A stretch of DNA of 7,367 nucleotides, from the NCBI GenBank assembly GCA_937893415.1, contig CALBWZ010000448.1, positions 1 through 7,367 on the forward strand, given 5' to 3'. Of this stretch, positions 1-7,014 are shown one piece after another (position 1 is the stretch's first letter; each line of letters opens with the position of its first letter). Source of the stretch: an uncultured Comamonadaceae bacterium (GTDB lineage: Bacteria > Pseudomonadota > Gammaproteobacteria > Burkholderiales > Burkholderiaceae_C). The notes under the pieces were generated by a model. That model had not been told where the DNA came from and made no database searches. It saw nothing but the letters and a program-made list of their open reading frames with translations. Position numbers and translations under genes: made by a program.

Positions 1-703
1 CAACGGCATCTGCTTGTGCGCCGACGGCGCATGCTGTGTGTGCATCCCGAATACCAAAGCCTACCCCCACGGGTATGTGAATGTGCTTGCGAATGCGCGG
101 CAGCATGGCGGCCACTGCATCGGTATCAAGATGGCCAGCACCAGTAACGCCTTTGAGCGACACATAGTACACATAGCCAGTTGCAAGTTGCCCAACCATG
201 GCCATGCGCTCGTCGGTAGACGTGGGCGCTAGTAAAAATATAAGGTCCATGTCTTGGGCACGCAGCGCCGCAGCAAAGTCTTCACATTCTTCAGGTGGGT
301 AGTCCACTACCAATACACCATCAACCCCTGCGGCTTTGGCGTCGCGCACAAATGCGTTCTCTCCCTGGTTGTAGTCGTAGCGCTCAATCGGATTGGCATA
401 GCCCATGAGCACCACTGGTGTGGTGTCATCGTTTTGTCTGAAGTCGCTCACCATGGCCAGGATTTGGGTCAAGCCAATGCCGTCGCGCAGAGCTTGCTCG
501 CCTGCTTGTTGAATGACAGGGCCATCGGCCATGGGGTCAGAAAAAGGGACGCCCAGCTCAATGATGTCTGCCCCACCTTTGACCATGTCGTGCATCAACG
601 ATGGTGTGATGTCTGGTTGAGGAAAGCCCGCGGTGATGTAGGGTATCAGTGCGCGTTGGCCTTTGGCAGCCAAGGCGGCCATGGTCGGTTGAATGCGACT
701 CAT
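1..703 (-). CDS. trpA: Tryptophan synthase alpha subunit TrpA, 3' end cut by window edge
   Basis: Cytoplasmic alpha chain of tryptophan synthase. It cleaves indole-3-glycerol phosphate to indole and glyceraldehyde 3-phosphate and channels indole to TrpB. The frame starts at an ATG at 703 and stays open to the left edge, giving 234 residues; the family is usually about 265-270, so some 30-35 C-terminal residues lie outside. The (beta/alpha)8 barrel signature is clear: [15 protein letters not shown] carries the two catalytic acids, Glu49 and Asp60, at the same numbers as in E. coli. VVDYPPEE (132-139), [10 protein letters not shown] (181-190) and the phosphate-binding VGVGFGI (212-218) follow. 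The start codon overlaps the trpB stop as ATGA, so translation is probably coupled; a GGGG at 712-715 can serve as ribosome binding site 8 nt upstream. Nothing is damaged in the visible part. Identification is near certain. Confidence 0.97.
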   Translation of the reverse strand, partial: MSRIQPTMAALAAKGQRALIPYITAGFPQPDITPSLMHDMVKGGADIIELGVPFSDPMADGPVIQQAGEQALRDGIGLTQILAMVSDFRQNDDTTPVVLMGYANPIERYDYNQGENAFVRDAKAAGVDGVLVVDYPPEECEDFAAALRAQDMDLIFLLAPTSTDERMAMVGQLATGYVYYVSLKGVTGAGHLDTDAVAAMLPRIRKHIHIPVGVGFGIRDAHTACAVGAQADAV

Positions 704-1977
704 GACTTGAACCCCACAACCTGTTCGCCTGACTGAATCCCGCCTTTGACGCTTTGGCCTGAACAACTTGGGCGGCAAAAGAAATCGGCATTGCTGAGGT
801 CGGCCACGGTGCCAATGTCCTTGTCGCCGCGACCTGATAGGTTGACCAAAATAGTCTGGTCTGGTGACATGGTTTTGGCCATTTTCATGGCGTAAGCCAA
901 CGCATGGCTGGATTCCAACGCTGGAATAATGCCCTCGACACGGCACAGGTGATGGAAAGCATCCAGTGCTTCTGTGTCGGTAATGCCCACGTATTCTGCC
1001 CGCTTGATGTCTGCAAGGTAAGCGTGCTCTGGGCCAACGCCTGGGTAGTCAAGGCCTGCACTGACGGAGTGTGTTTCGGTAATTTGCCCCATGCTGTCTT
1101 GCAGCAAGTAGGTACGATTGCCGTGTAACACGCCAGGTGTACCTCTGCTGATAGAGGCGCTGTGTCGGCCTGAGTCCAAGCCTTCTCCTGCAGCTTCCAC
1201 ACCAATGAGGCGCGTATTGACGTGCGCGATGTAGGGGTGAAAAATGCCCATGGCATTGCTGCCCCCGCCCACGCAGGCTACGACTGCATCGGGTTGTCTG
1301 CCGGTCATGACTGGCATTTGCTCTAAGCATTCGTTGCCAATGACGCTTTGAAAGTCGCGCACCATCATGGGGTAGGGGTGTGGACCAGCCACTGTGCCAA
1401 TGATGTAGAAGGTGTTTTCAACATTGGTGACCCAGTCACGCATGGCTTCATTCAACGCGTCTTTCAAGGTTCGGCTGCCAGAATTGACAGGTACTACTGT
1501 CGCGCCAAGCAGCTTCATGCGGTACACATTCGGGCTTTGGCGCTTGACGTCCTCGCTGCCCATGTATACAACGCACTCAAGACCGTAGCGGGCGCAAATG
1601 GTAGCTGTGGCCACGCCGTGCTGGCCGGCACCGGTTTCGGCAATGATACGGGGCTTGCCCATGCGCTTGGCCAGCATGGCTTGGCCAATCACGTTGTTGA
1701 TTTTGTGCGCGCCGGTGTGGTTCAAGTCCTCCCGCTTCAGGTAAATTTGTGCGCCACCAATCTCACTGCTGGTGCGCGCAGCGTGGTAAATGGGGCTCGG
1801 GCGGCCTACAAAGTGGGCCAGTTCGTAATTGAACTCGCGCAAAAACTCTGGGTCGTGCTGGTAACGTGCGTAAGTTTCTTTCAACTCGGCAATGGCGTGT
1901 GTGAGGGTTTCACTCACAAAGCTGCCGCCATAAGGGCCAAAATGGCCGCGCGCATCGGGTTGTTGGTAGTTGTCCAT
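700..1977 (-). CDS. trpB: Tryptophan synthase beta subunit TrpB
   Basis: PLP-dependent beta chain of tryptophan synthase. It condenses indole from TrpA with L-serine to give L-tryptophan in the cytoplasmic alpha2beta2 complex. The protein has 425 residues, slightly longer than the usual 395-410 because of a C-terminal tail (about 395-425, rich in Ser/Gly). Visible motifs: [14 protein letters not shown] at the N-terminus; HTGAHKIN with the Schiff-base Lys92; AETGAGQHG with catalytic Glu114; PLP phosphate loop GGGSNAMG (237-244); [12 protein letters not shown] (348-359); and LSGRGDKD (380-387), whose Ser381 matches the residue that contacts the pyridine nitrogen. The ATG at 1977 is preceded by AGAGG at 7-nt spacing, which fixes the start. 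It follows trpF after a 102-nt gap and overlaps trpA by 4 nt. The tail after [12 protein letters not shown] resembles Burkholderiales TrpB. All catalytic residues are present, so it should be active. Confidence 0.98.
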   Translation of the reverse strand: MDNYQQPDARGHFGPYGGSFVSETLTHAIAELKETYARYQHDPEFLREFNYELAHFVGRPSPIYHAARTSSEIGGAQIYLKREDLNHTGAHKINNVIGQAMLAKRMGKPRIIAETGAGQHGVATATICARYGLECVVYMGSEDVKRQSPNVYRMKLLGATVVPVNSGSRTLKDALNEAMRDWVTNVENTFYIIGTVAGPHPYPMMVRDFQSVIGNECLEQMPVMTGRQPDAVVACVGGGSNAMGIFHPYIAHVNTRLIGVEAAGEGLDSGRHSASISRGTPGVLHGNRTYLLQDSMGQITETHSVSAGLDYPGVGPEHAYLADIKRAEYVGITDTEALDAFHHLCRVEGIIPALESSHALAYAMKMAKTMSPDQTILVNLSGRGDKDIGTVADLSNADFFCRPSCSGQSVKGGIQSGEQVVGFKS

Positions 1978-1984
1978 GGGAATG

Positions 1985-1989
1985 CCTCT
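1985..1989 (-). promoter_or_regulatory. Ribosome binding site of trpB
   Basis: On the minus strand AGAGG lies 7 nt before the trpB ATG, the clearest Shine-Dalgarno sequence in the window. It shows that trpB initiates independently, unlike trpF, truA and trpA, whose starts overlap the preceding stop codon. Confidence 0.7.
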
Positions 1990-2079
1990 ATCGGAAAAAC
2001 GTATTGACTGTGTGTTTGCAGCGCCTCACCGGAGCCACTGTAAAACAACGGCTGCTGGGTGGCGCAACTGACAATATGA

Positions 2080-2733
2080 CTAAGTGTGAGCGCTGCGAAC
2101 GGCTTGGTAAAAATCAAGCATCAGCGTGCGGTCTTTGATGCCTTTGGATTGCTCTATGCCAGAGCTGACATCAACGGCCCAAGGCCTAGCGAGGCGAATG
2201 CCATCGGTCACATTTGCAGGATTGAGTCCACCAGATAAAACGAGGCGATGGTTTGCGTTTAGTTCGGGGTGTGACCACGGGAAAGCTGTCCAGTCAAAAG
2301 AATGTCCGCCGCCCCCATAAGCATCAATTTTTGCGTCTAACAAAATGGCTTGTGCCGGGCGGTACTGTTGGTTGAATTGTAAAAGATCAAAGCCGGCTGC
2401 GCCATTACCCACAGGAACACGTGCTACTTTCCAAAAAGGCTGGCCAAACCGTTCGCAATCGGACAGGCTTTCTTCCCCGTGAAACTGCAGTACGGCACCA
2501 GGCGCCTGCGCCAAGGCCGCTGTTACATCAGAGGTCAGTGCGTTTACAAACAACAGCACGGGCGTGATGTGCGGCGGCAGTATGGCCGCCAGTTGCCCAA
2601 TACGCTCAGGTGTAACAAAGCGCGGGCTTTTGGCGTAGCACACAAAGCCAATGAAGTCGGCGCCGACTTCAATGGCGTTTTCAACATCGATTTCACGCGT
2701 GAAGCCGCAAAACTTAATACGGGTAGGGGTCAT
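2080..2733 (-). CDS. trpF: Phosphoribosylanthranilate isomerase TrpF
   Basis: Isomerises N-(5'-phosphoribosyl)anthranilate to CdRP, the third step of tryptophan synthesis, in the cytoplasm. The 217-residue, single-domain (beta/alpha)8 barrel has the usual family length for the monofunctional enzyme. The N-terminal IKFCGFTRE places the catalytic base at Cys9. LLDAKIDAYGGGGHSFDW (131-148) contains Asp133, the expected general acid, and the GGGG..FDW signature. LSGGLNPANV (166-175) and VDVSSGIEQSKGIKD (187-201) are the phosphate-binding and C-terminal signatures. GFVCYAKSPRFV (29-40) is also typical. The ATG at 2733 overlaps the truA stop as ATGA, and no good Shine-Dalgarno sequence precedes it, so it probably depends on ribosomes finishing truA. 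The gene sits apart from trpB by 102 nt. No trpC or trpD is visible, so those steps are encoded elsewhere. Confidence 0.97.
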   Translation of the reverse strand: MTPTRIKFCGFTREIDVENAIEVGADFIGFVCYAKSPRFVTPERIGQLAAILPPHITPVLLFVNALTSDVTAALAQAPGAVLQFHGEESLSDCERFGQPFWKVARVPVGNGAAGFDLLQFNQQYRPAQAILLDAKIDAYGGGGHSFDWTAFPWSHPELNANHRLVLSGGLNPANVTDGIRLARPWAVDVSSGIEQSKGIKDRTLMLDFYQAVRSAHT

Positions 2734-3563
2734 AGAGGTAGGCTGTCAAATGCTGGTGTGCGCTCGGGTAGCCCCCAATGCGCGTCGTATGTGGGGCCTA
2801 GAAAATACAGCCCGCTGGGGCTGAAGGTGGGCGATGCCGCGTTGCGGTTGCGCGCTGCCAGCACCTCTTTAATCCATTCCGGCGAGCGTCTGCCCAAACC
2901 AATGTCAACCAAACAGCCCATGATGTTGCGAATCATGTGGTGCAAAAAGGCATTGCCTTCTACGTCAAGGCGAATGTATGCGCCCATGTGGGTGAAGTCG
3001 GCACGGAGCAAGGTTTTGACGGGTGAGGGTGACTGGCATTGCGCGGCTCTAAAAGATGAAAAATCGTGCTCGCCCAGCAGATATTGGGCCGCTGCGGCCA
3101 TGTGCGCAACTTGTAAGGGCTGGTGAATCCATCCCACGCGGTCCACATCTAAGCAAGGCCGCACACCATCAGCCATCACGATATAAGCGTAGCGCCTGGT
3201 CAGGGCGCTGCCACGCGCGTGGAATGTTTTGGGCACCACGCGTGCCCACTGCACAGCGATGTCTTTGGGTAAGTAGCGGTTGGTGCCTCGCACCCACGAT
3301 GCCTCGTCTCTGAGCGTGTGGCTGTCAAAGTGCACCACTTGCATCAGACCATGCACACCAGAGTCTGTGCGCCCAGCACATACAGTGCCGATGGTTTCGC
3401 CAGCGGTAAATTGCCCAAGGGCAAGCTGTAACTTGTCTTGAACTGTATTACCGTCGGCCTGACTTTGCCAGCCAAAATACGCCGAGCCTTGGTAGGCCAC
3501 ACCGAGGGCAATGCGTTGTGACCCTGCGGGCTCTGTATCTGCGAAAGCGCTTGTTAGGTTCAA
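2730..3563 (-). CDS. truA: tRNA pseudouridine(38-40) synthase TruA, TTG start
   Basis: Converts uridines 38, 39 and 40 in the anticodon arm of many tRNAs to pseudouridine. The 277-residue product is near the family's usual 250-280. The core starts at QRIALGVAYQGSAYFGWQSQ (16-35). AGRTDSGVHG (63-72) carries the catalytic Asp67. ALTRRYAYIV (119-128), GEHDFSSFRA (164-173) and GNAFLHHMIRNIMG (203-216) follow in family order. The start is TTG at 3563: the frame has a TGA at 3585-3587, no ATG, GTG or TTG lies between that stop and 3563, and the next in-frame start (GTG, Val22) would cut into the core. The TTG overlaps the fimV stop as TTGA, and the truA stop overlaps the trpF start as ATGA. No strong ribosome binding site is visible, so expression probably relies on fimV translation. 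Confidence 0.96.
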   Translation of the reverse strand: MNLTSAFADTEPAGSQRIALGVAYQGSAYFGWQSQADGNTVQDKLQLALGQFTAGETIGTVCAGRTDSGVHGLMQVVHFDSHTLRDEASWVRGTNRYLPKDIAVQWARVVPKTFHARGSALTRRYAYIVMADGVRPCLDVDRVGWIHQPLQVAHMAAAAQYLLGEHDFSSFRAAQCQSPSPVKTLLRADFTHMGAYIRLDVEGNAFLHHMIRNIMGCLVDIGLGRRSPEWIKEVLAARNRNAASPTFSPSGLYFLGPTYDAHWGLPERTPAFDSLPL

Positions 3564-5341
3564 CGGTTGTCTTTGAGATCTAGGTCAGACGCACGCAAGT
3601 CCGTCATGCTGCTAATGGGAGATGCGGCTTGCACGTTGTAGAGCTCGTTTTCAGGATCGATAATTCGACCCCAGTCACAACATTGTGCCCACTCAGCTGA
3701 GTCTAAGTCGACCAAGGGTTTTAATTCCCGCGCAGTTGCTTCAAAGGCCAGTTGTGCCCCGCGCTGTTTGTGGAAGTCAAGCAGTGCCATGTAGTAATCG
3801 GGACGATCGGTGTCATAAGCCAAGGCTTGGTTCAGGGTGTGAACAGCCAAGTCTTGAAATCCAGCGCGCCACAAGCCATAGGCCTTGCTTAAGTTGTCCT
3901 CATCGCTGTCATGGTTTTGATCTGAATTTGCCTCAGCGCTGGTCACGATGGGTGTCGCGTCTTGAATAGGGTTGACCGTTGTGCCTAAGTTGTCAGCTAC
4001 AGGGCCAGTTTCATAGCCATCAGAGCGGTCAGGTCCTGCGACTTCAGCACGTTTACGCTTGGGCATAAACAGCCACAACAGCAGCGCCAACAGGGCCGCA
4101 GCAATGGGCCAAAACAGTGGGTGCTGGACTTGTGGTTGCTGCCAAAACGCGTGGTTGCGAATGCGCGCAGCCATGGTTTGCAATTGCGTGGGTTGGCTGT
4201 CCGGCGCAGTGGCAGTTGTTTGGGCAGTTGTTGATACTGCTGTTGGGTCTACAGACGCCTCGGCAGTGGGCACTTCTTTGAGTGATCTGCCCATTGTGAT
4301 TGCATCGCTATTAGAGGTTGCAGTTGACGGCTCCTGCGCAGCCGGTGTTGAATCAGTGCTGGGTGTTAACTCGTCTTTAAGCGCCTGCAACTCGTTGATT
4401 CGCTGCTGAGCAGCAGCCTCACGTTGTGTGGTTTCTTGCGCAGCTTGCGCCTGGGCTATGGCTTCCAGTTCTTTGGCTGAGTCTTGTGTAGCCTTGAGCT
4501 CCAAACGGTCGCCAGTGGCCGGTTTCGCGGTTTGTTCTTGCTGCACGCTACCGGTTTTTGGGTCTTGTGTGACATTGGCCGGCGCTGCGTTGCCGGCCAA
4601 ACGTTGTTTGTAGGCTTGAAATTGCGCCAATTGCGCTTGTACCAGCCTGTCGGCCTCAGCGGCGTCGACTGCTCGCACTTGGGCTGCGCTGGGCAAGGTG
4701 ACCGTGGCACCAGCTCTGATGAGGTTTAGGTTGTCTTGTATGAAGGCTGCCGTGTTTGTTCTCTGCAAAGCAATGAGTGCTTGATTGGCACTGACACCTT
4801 CACCAAAAGTCTTGAAAGATCTATCAATTATTTCGCTCGCGGTATCGCCGTTTTGCACACGCTCGTTTGCGGGTGTTACATCTGCTGAAGCAGGCGATTC
4901 GGAACTGTTTGTTGCGGGTAACAGTTGCAAAGCGAATTCTCGCTGCAACACGCCGCTGGACCAGCGCACAGTTAAGAGCAAATCTGTGTTGGTTTGCTCA
5001 ATCGCGTCTCGCGTGCTGATATCAACATAGGCGCTACCGTCTGCCCGTCTGCGGATGACCACAGTCATCACGGCCAAACTGGCCCGGTATTGCAAGCCAG
5101 CTAGCGTATAGCTGCCAGGTGGTGCTGGCTTAATTTCAAGCTTGGCGAGCTCAGCCGCGGTCACACCAGTCACCTCAATGCGTGCCCGCAAGGGCTCACC
5201 CTGGCTAGACTGAACAGTTGCGCCACCTAGGTCAACGGCCCAACTCATGCTGCTGATTAGACATGCAGTGGCTGCACCCAGGGTCCGCAGCTTCAGGGAG
5301 ATTCTTGAGCGAGAGAGAGACGTGTGTTGATTGGCTGACAT
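3560..5341 (-). CDS. fimV: FimV-family peptidoglycan-binding inner-membrane protein (short form)
   Basis: FimV-type proteins are bitopic inner-membrane proteins that bind peptidoglycan and help assemble type IV pili and polar complexes. I choose the ATG at 5341 (593 residues): it has GGAA 6 nt upstream and gives a normal signal peptide (1-35, basic n-region, LGAATACLISSMSWA, cut before VDLGG). Residues 36-142 form the FimV N-terminal domain (LGGATVQSSQGEPLRARIEV onward). About 165-217 is the LysM-like segment (NGDTASEII...IRAGATVTLP). About 289-325 is an Ala/Gln/Glu-rich probable coiled coil, followed by a Thr/Ser/Ala linker. The transmembrane helix is at about 409-425, ended by MPKRKR. About 484-567 is the TPR-like FimV C-terminal domain. 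It is much shorter than the roughly 900-residue Pseudomonas protein and lacks its long acidic cytoplasmic region. In-frame extension to a TTG at 5386 is unlikely. The family call is firm; the pilus role is inferred. Confidence 0.92.
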   Translation of the reverse strand: MSANQHTSLSRSRISLKLRTLGAATACLISSMSWAVDLGGATVQSSQGEPLRARIEVTGVTAAELAKLEIKPAPPGSYTLAGLQYRASLAVMTVVIRRRADGSAYVDISTRDAIEQTNTDLLLTVRWSSGVLQREFALQLLPATNSSESPASADVTPANERVQNGDTASEIIDRSFKTFGEGVSANQALIALQRTNTAAFIQDNLNLIRAGATVTLPSAAQVRAVDAAEADRLVQAQLAQFQAYKQRLAGNAAPANVTQDPKTGSVQQEQTAKPATGDRLELKATQDSAKELEAIAQAQAAQETTQREAAAQQRINELQALKDELTPSTDSTPAAQEPSTATSNSDAITMGRSLKEVPTAEASVDPTAVSTTAQTTATAPDSQPTQLQTMAARIRNHAFWQQPQVQHPLFWPIAAALLALLLWLFMPKRKRAEVAGPDRSDGYETGPVADNLGTTVNPIQDATPIVTSAEANSDQNHDSDEDNLSKAYGLWRAGFQDLAVHTLNQALAYDTDRPDYYMALLDFHKQRGAQLAFEATARELKPLVDLDSAEWAQCCDWGRIIDPENELYNVQAASPISSMTDLRASDLDLKDNR

Positions 5342-5347
5342 CGGGTG

Positions 5348-5351
5348 TTCC
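5348..5351 (-). promoter_or_regulatory. Ribosome binding site deciding the fimV start
   Basis: Minus-strand GGAA lies 6 nt before the ATG at 5341. The alternative in-frame starts, ATG at 5353 and TTG at 5386, have no purine-rich motif at a suitable distance. They would also put hydrophobic and acidic residues in front of the basic n-region of the signal peptide. Confidence 0.45.
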
Positions 5352-5379
5352 ATGTGCGAGTGAATCAATAAAACCTGCT

Positions 5380-5411
5380 TATACAAACTGTAGCACCATG
5401 TAGAAAGTCAA
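5380..5411 (-). promoter_or_regulatory. Weak candidate promoter for fimV
   Basis: On the minus strand a good -35 hexamer, TTGACT (5406-5411), is followed by TGTATA (5380-5385) with a 20-bp spacer, longer than the preferred 16-18. Transcription from here would begin near 5372, downstream of the TTG at 5386, which agrees with fimV starting at 5341. The spacing makes this tentative; fimV could also be read through from asd. Confidence 0.3.
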
Positions 5412-5439
5412 GCCAAGTTCGCGAGTGCTGCTGCTACAG
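5388..5439. repeat. 8-bp inverted repeat flanking the fimV -35 candidate
   Basis: CTGTAGCA at 5388-5395 and TGCTACAG at 5432-5439 are perfect reverse complements separated by 36 bp. The candidate -35 hexamer (5406-5411) lies between them. This could be a split operator, a long-loop RNA hairpin or chance; eight bases alone are weak evidence. Confidence 0.35.
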
Positions 5440-5469
5440 GCTTTAGAAGCTGTTGATCTTCTTAAGCCT
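5438..5469 (-). other. Stem-loop between asd and fimV
   Basis: Arms 5438-5449 (AGGCTTTAGAAG) and 5458-5469 (CTTCTTAAGCCT) form a 12-bp stem with one mismatch around an 8-nt loop. It lies 18 nt past the asd stop codon. No T-run follows on either strand, so it is not a standard intrinsic terminator. It could slow RNase decay of asd mRNA, cause partial or factor-dependent termination, or be a processing site. The structure is seen in the sequence; the role is inferred. Confidence 0.55.
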
Positions 5470-5487
5470 CGCGGCGTACTGACTGCC

Positions 5488-6618
5488 TCAGTTGTCTAGC
5501 AATATGCGCAACATACGGCGCAACGGTTCAGCAGCGCCCCACAGCAACTGGTCGCCAACGGTGAATGCGCCCACGTATTCAGGCCCCATAGCCAGCTTGC
5601 GAACGCGACCTACGGGAATGCTCATGGTGCCGGTCACAGCCACAGGCGTGAGATCACGTATGGTGTCCTCTCGGTTGTTGGGCACTACTTTTACCCAGTC
5701 GTTGTCTGCGGCCATCAAGGCCTCAAGGTCAGCCACTGGCACATCTTTGTTCAGCTTAAAGGTGAGTGCTTGACTGTGGGAGCGCATAGCACCTACGCGC
5801 ACACAGAAACCATCAACCGGAATGGCGGGTGCGGTAAAGCCTTCACCCAAGCCCAAAATCTTATTGGTTTCTGCCATCCCTTTCCACTCCTCTTTCGACA
5901 TGCCATTGCCCAAGTCTTTGTCAATCCAGGGTATCAATGAGCCGCCCAGTGGCACGGTAAAATTGGCCGTTTCGTCGCTGCTTAAAGCGCGTTGCTTGGC
6001 CACAATCATGCGGTCGATTTCTAATATCGCGCTTGTGGGATCGTCTAACAAGGCTTTGACCTCAGCATGCAGTGTGCCGTACTGCGTCAACAACTCGCGC
6101 ATATGTTGTGCACCGCCGCCAGAGGCTGCTTGGTAGGTTTGTGTGCTCATCCACTCCACCAGACCGGCCTTGTACAAAGCGCCAACGCCCATCAGCATGC
6201 AGCTGACCGTGCAGTTGCCGCCCACCCAGTTGGTGTTGCCATTGCCAAGCGCGTTTTTGATGACGTGCATGTTGACTGGGTCTAAGACGATGACGGCGTC
6301 GTCTTTCATGCGCAATGTGGACGCTGCGTCAATCCAATGGCCAGTCCAGCCAGCAGCACGTAACTTTGGAAATACCTCGGCGGTGTAGTCACCGCCCTGG
6401 GCCGTGATGATGATCTCGCAACGCTTGAGCGCAGCAATTTCATAAGCGTCTTGTAGCTTGGTTTCGTTTTTGGCCTGGGACGGCGCAGTCCCGCCAGCGT
6501 TGGAGGTGGAAAAAAATAATGGTTCTATCAGCTCAAAATCGCCTTCAGCCATCATGCGGTCTATGAGCACCGAGCCCACCATACCGCGCCAACCTATCAA
6601 ACCTACCAACTTACTCAT
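5488..6618 (-). CDS. asd: Aspartate-semialdehyde dehydrogenase Asd
   Basis: NADPH-dependent cytoplasmic enzyme that reduces L-aspartyl phosphate to L-aspartate 4-semialdehyde, the branch point to diaminopimelate/lysine, threonine and methionine. The ATG at 6618 gives 376 residues, close to the 367 of E. coli Asd. The N-terminus [18 protein letters not shown] carries the dinucleotide-binding glycines (6, 9, 12, 15). [11 protein letters not shown] (133-143) contains the catalytic Cys136. [10 protein letters not shown] (164-173) and [11 protein letters not shown] (274-284), with the active-site His281, follow. The C-terminus contains PVGRVRKL (335-342) and [10 protein letters not shown]. These features mark the Gram-negative (E. 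coli-type) branch. AAAGGG (6628-6633) sits 9 nt before the ATG. An in-frame extension to a GTG at 6672 would add 18 residues ahead of the conserved start and is unlikely. fimV follows after 146 nt. Confidence 0.97.
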   Translation of the reverse strand: MSKLVGLIGWRGMVGSVLIDRMMAEGDFELIEPLFFSTSNAGGTAPSQAKNETKLQDAYEIAALKRCEIIITAQGGDYTAEVFPKLRAAGWTGHWIDAASTLRMKDDAVIVLDPVNMHVIKNALGNGNTNWVGGNCTVSCMLMGVGALYKAGLVEWMSTQTYQAASGGGAQHMRELLTQYGTLHAEVKALLDDPTSAILEIDRMIVAKQRALSSDETANFTVPLGGSLIPWIDKDLGNGMSKEEWKGMAETNKILGLGEGFTAPAIPVDGFCVRVGAMRSHSQALTFKLNKDVPVADLEALMAADNDWVKVVPNNREDTIRDLTPVAVTGTMSIPVGRVRKLAMGPEYVGAFTVGDQLLWGAAEPLRRMLRILLDN

Positions 6619-6981
6619 GACTGTTCGCCCTTTAACAATGACATCTATAAAAAACCTGTGCCAATCCAGCACCGAATGTTCAATACTGCAGAGCCTAGCC
6701 CGTCTGGCCAGTTGGGCACAACGAGCGGGGGGCTGTTAGCCTTTAATCGTCGCAATGGTGTTGGTTGTCTTGCACTGCCCATCACGTGGCAAACGCTTGT
6801 CGACAGTGCTGCGGTGTTGGCTGCACAATTTAATTATAAATTGTAGTGCATTTGCGCTACGTCTATAACGGATAAAACAAGGTGACTGATGGCCCGAGGC
6901 TGGCAAAAACCTGAGCTACAGACAGCTTGACCAACGGGTTGTTTTGTTATCCCTCTTGCGACCTTAGCGACCTTAGCGACG
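6619..6981. other. Non-coding region between the regulator gene and asd
   Basis: I find no credible gene in these 363 bases; the short open frames on both strands show no recognisable motif. Seen here, from asd outward: the asd ribosome binding site, a GC-mixed leader of about 200 nt with no clear riboswitch or leader peptide, an AT-rich palindrome with a perfect -10 hexamer (6822-6850), one arm of an 11-bp inverted repeat (6885-6895), and most of a 9-bp tandem repeat (6958-6984). No strong intrinsic terminator for the upstream regulator gene is evident. Confidence 0.7.
6822..6850. promoter_or_regulatory. AT-rich palindrome with a perfect -10 element upstream of asd
   Basis: CAATTTA (6826-6832) and TAAATTG (6837-6843) are a perfect 7-bp inverted repeat with a 4-bp centre. 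TGCA on both outer ends extends it to 6822-6850, with 3 extra bases on the right. On the minus strand the centre reads TATAAT (6833-6838), a consensus -10 facing asd. No recognisable -35 sits 16-18 bp upstream, so a promoter here might need an activator, or the palindrome may be a binding site for a regulator. Transcription would begin about 200 nt before asd. The palindrome is seen; its function is inferred. Confidence 0.4.
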
Positions 6982-7014
6982 TTATTGCTTACATTTCAAG
7001 GATGGGCCATCAGT
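6885..7014. repeat. 11-bp inverted repeat bracketing the end of the regulator gene
   Basis: ACTGATGGCCC (6885-6895) and GGGCCATCAGT (7004-7014) are perfect reverse complements 108 bp apart. The right arm lies in the regulator coding sequence (TDGP) and the left arm in the non-coding region. They face inward like terminal repeats, but no flanking target duplication is visible. In the transcript they could pair into a long-range stem enclosing the stop codon. Confidence 0.45.
6958..6984. repeat. 9-bp tandem repeat, three copies, over the regulator stop codon
   Basis: GCGACCTTA occurs at 6958-6966 and 6967-6975, and as GCGACGTTA at 6976-6984 (one mismatch). On the minus strand each unit begins with TAA. 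The first TAA (6984-6982) is the stop codon of the MerR-type gene, and because the unit is 9 bp the other two (6975-6973 and 6966-6964) stay in frame as back-up stops. Confidence 0.85.

Noticed and set aside
254..736. Plus-strand open frame of 160 codons opposite trpA
   Set aside because: Antisense to trpA with no recognisable domain.
1348..2007. Plus-strand open frame of 219 codons opposite trpB
   Set aside because: It lies entirely antisense to the conserved 5' half of trpB; its protein shows no motif and reads as a mirror of trpB codon bias.
1990..2079. Tryptophan attenuator before trpB
   Set aside because: There is no short open frame with adjacent Trp codons and no terminator/antiterminator pair.
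2479..3126. Plus-strand open frame of 215 codons across the trpF/truA junction
   Set aside because: It runs opposite two well-supported genes and its product has no family features.
5342..5386. Longer fimV start at TTG 5386
   Set aside because: It has no ribosome binding site, would place extra residues in front of the signal peptide, and overlaps the candidate promoter.
6619..6672. Longer asd start at GTG 6672
   Set aside because: The 18 extra residues precede the conserved N-terminus of the family, and the ATG at 6618 has a suitable purine-rich site.
6658..6846. 62-codon plus-strand frame in the asd upstream region
   Set aside because: It starts with GTG, has no clear ribosome binding site and shows no recognisable protein features.
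6900..6950. Possible terminator for the regulator gene (AGCT repeats followed by a T-run on the minus strand)
   Set aside because: The stem is only 4 bp and the T-run does not directly follow it, too weak to call.
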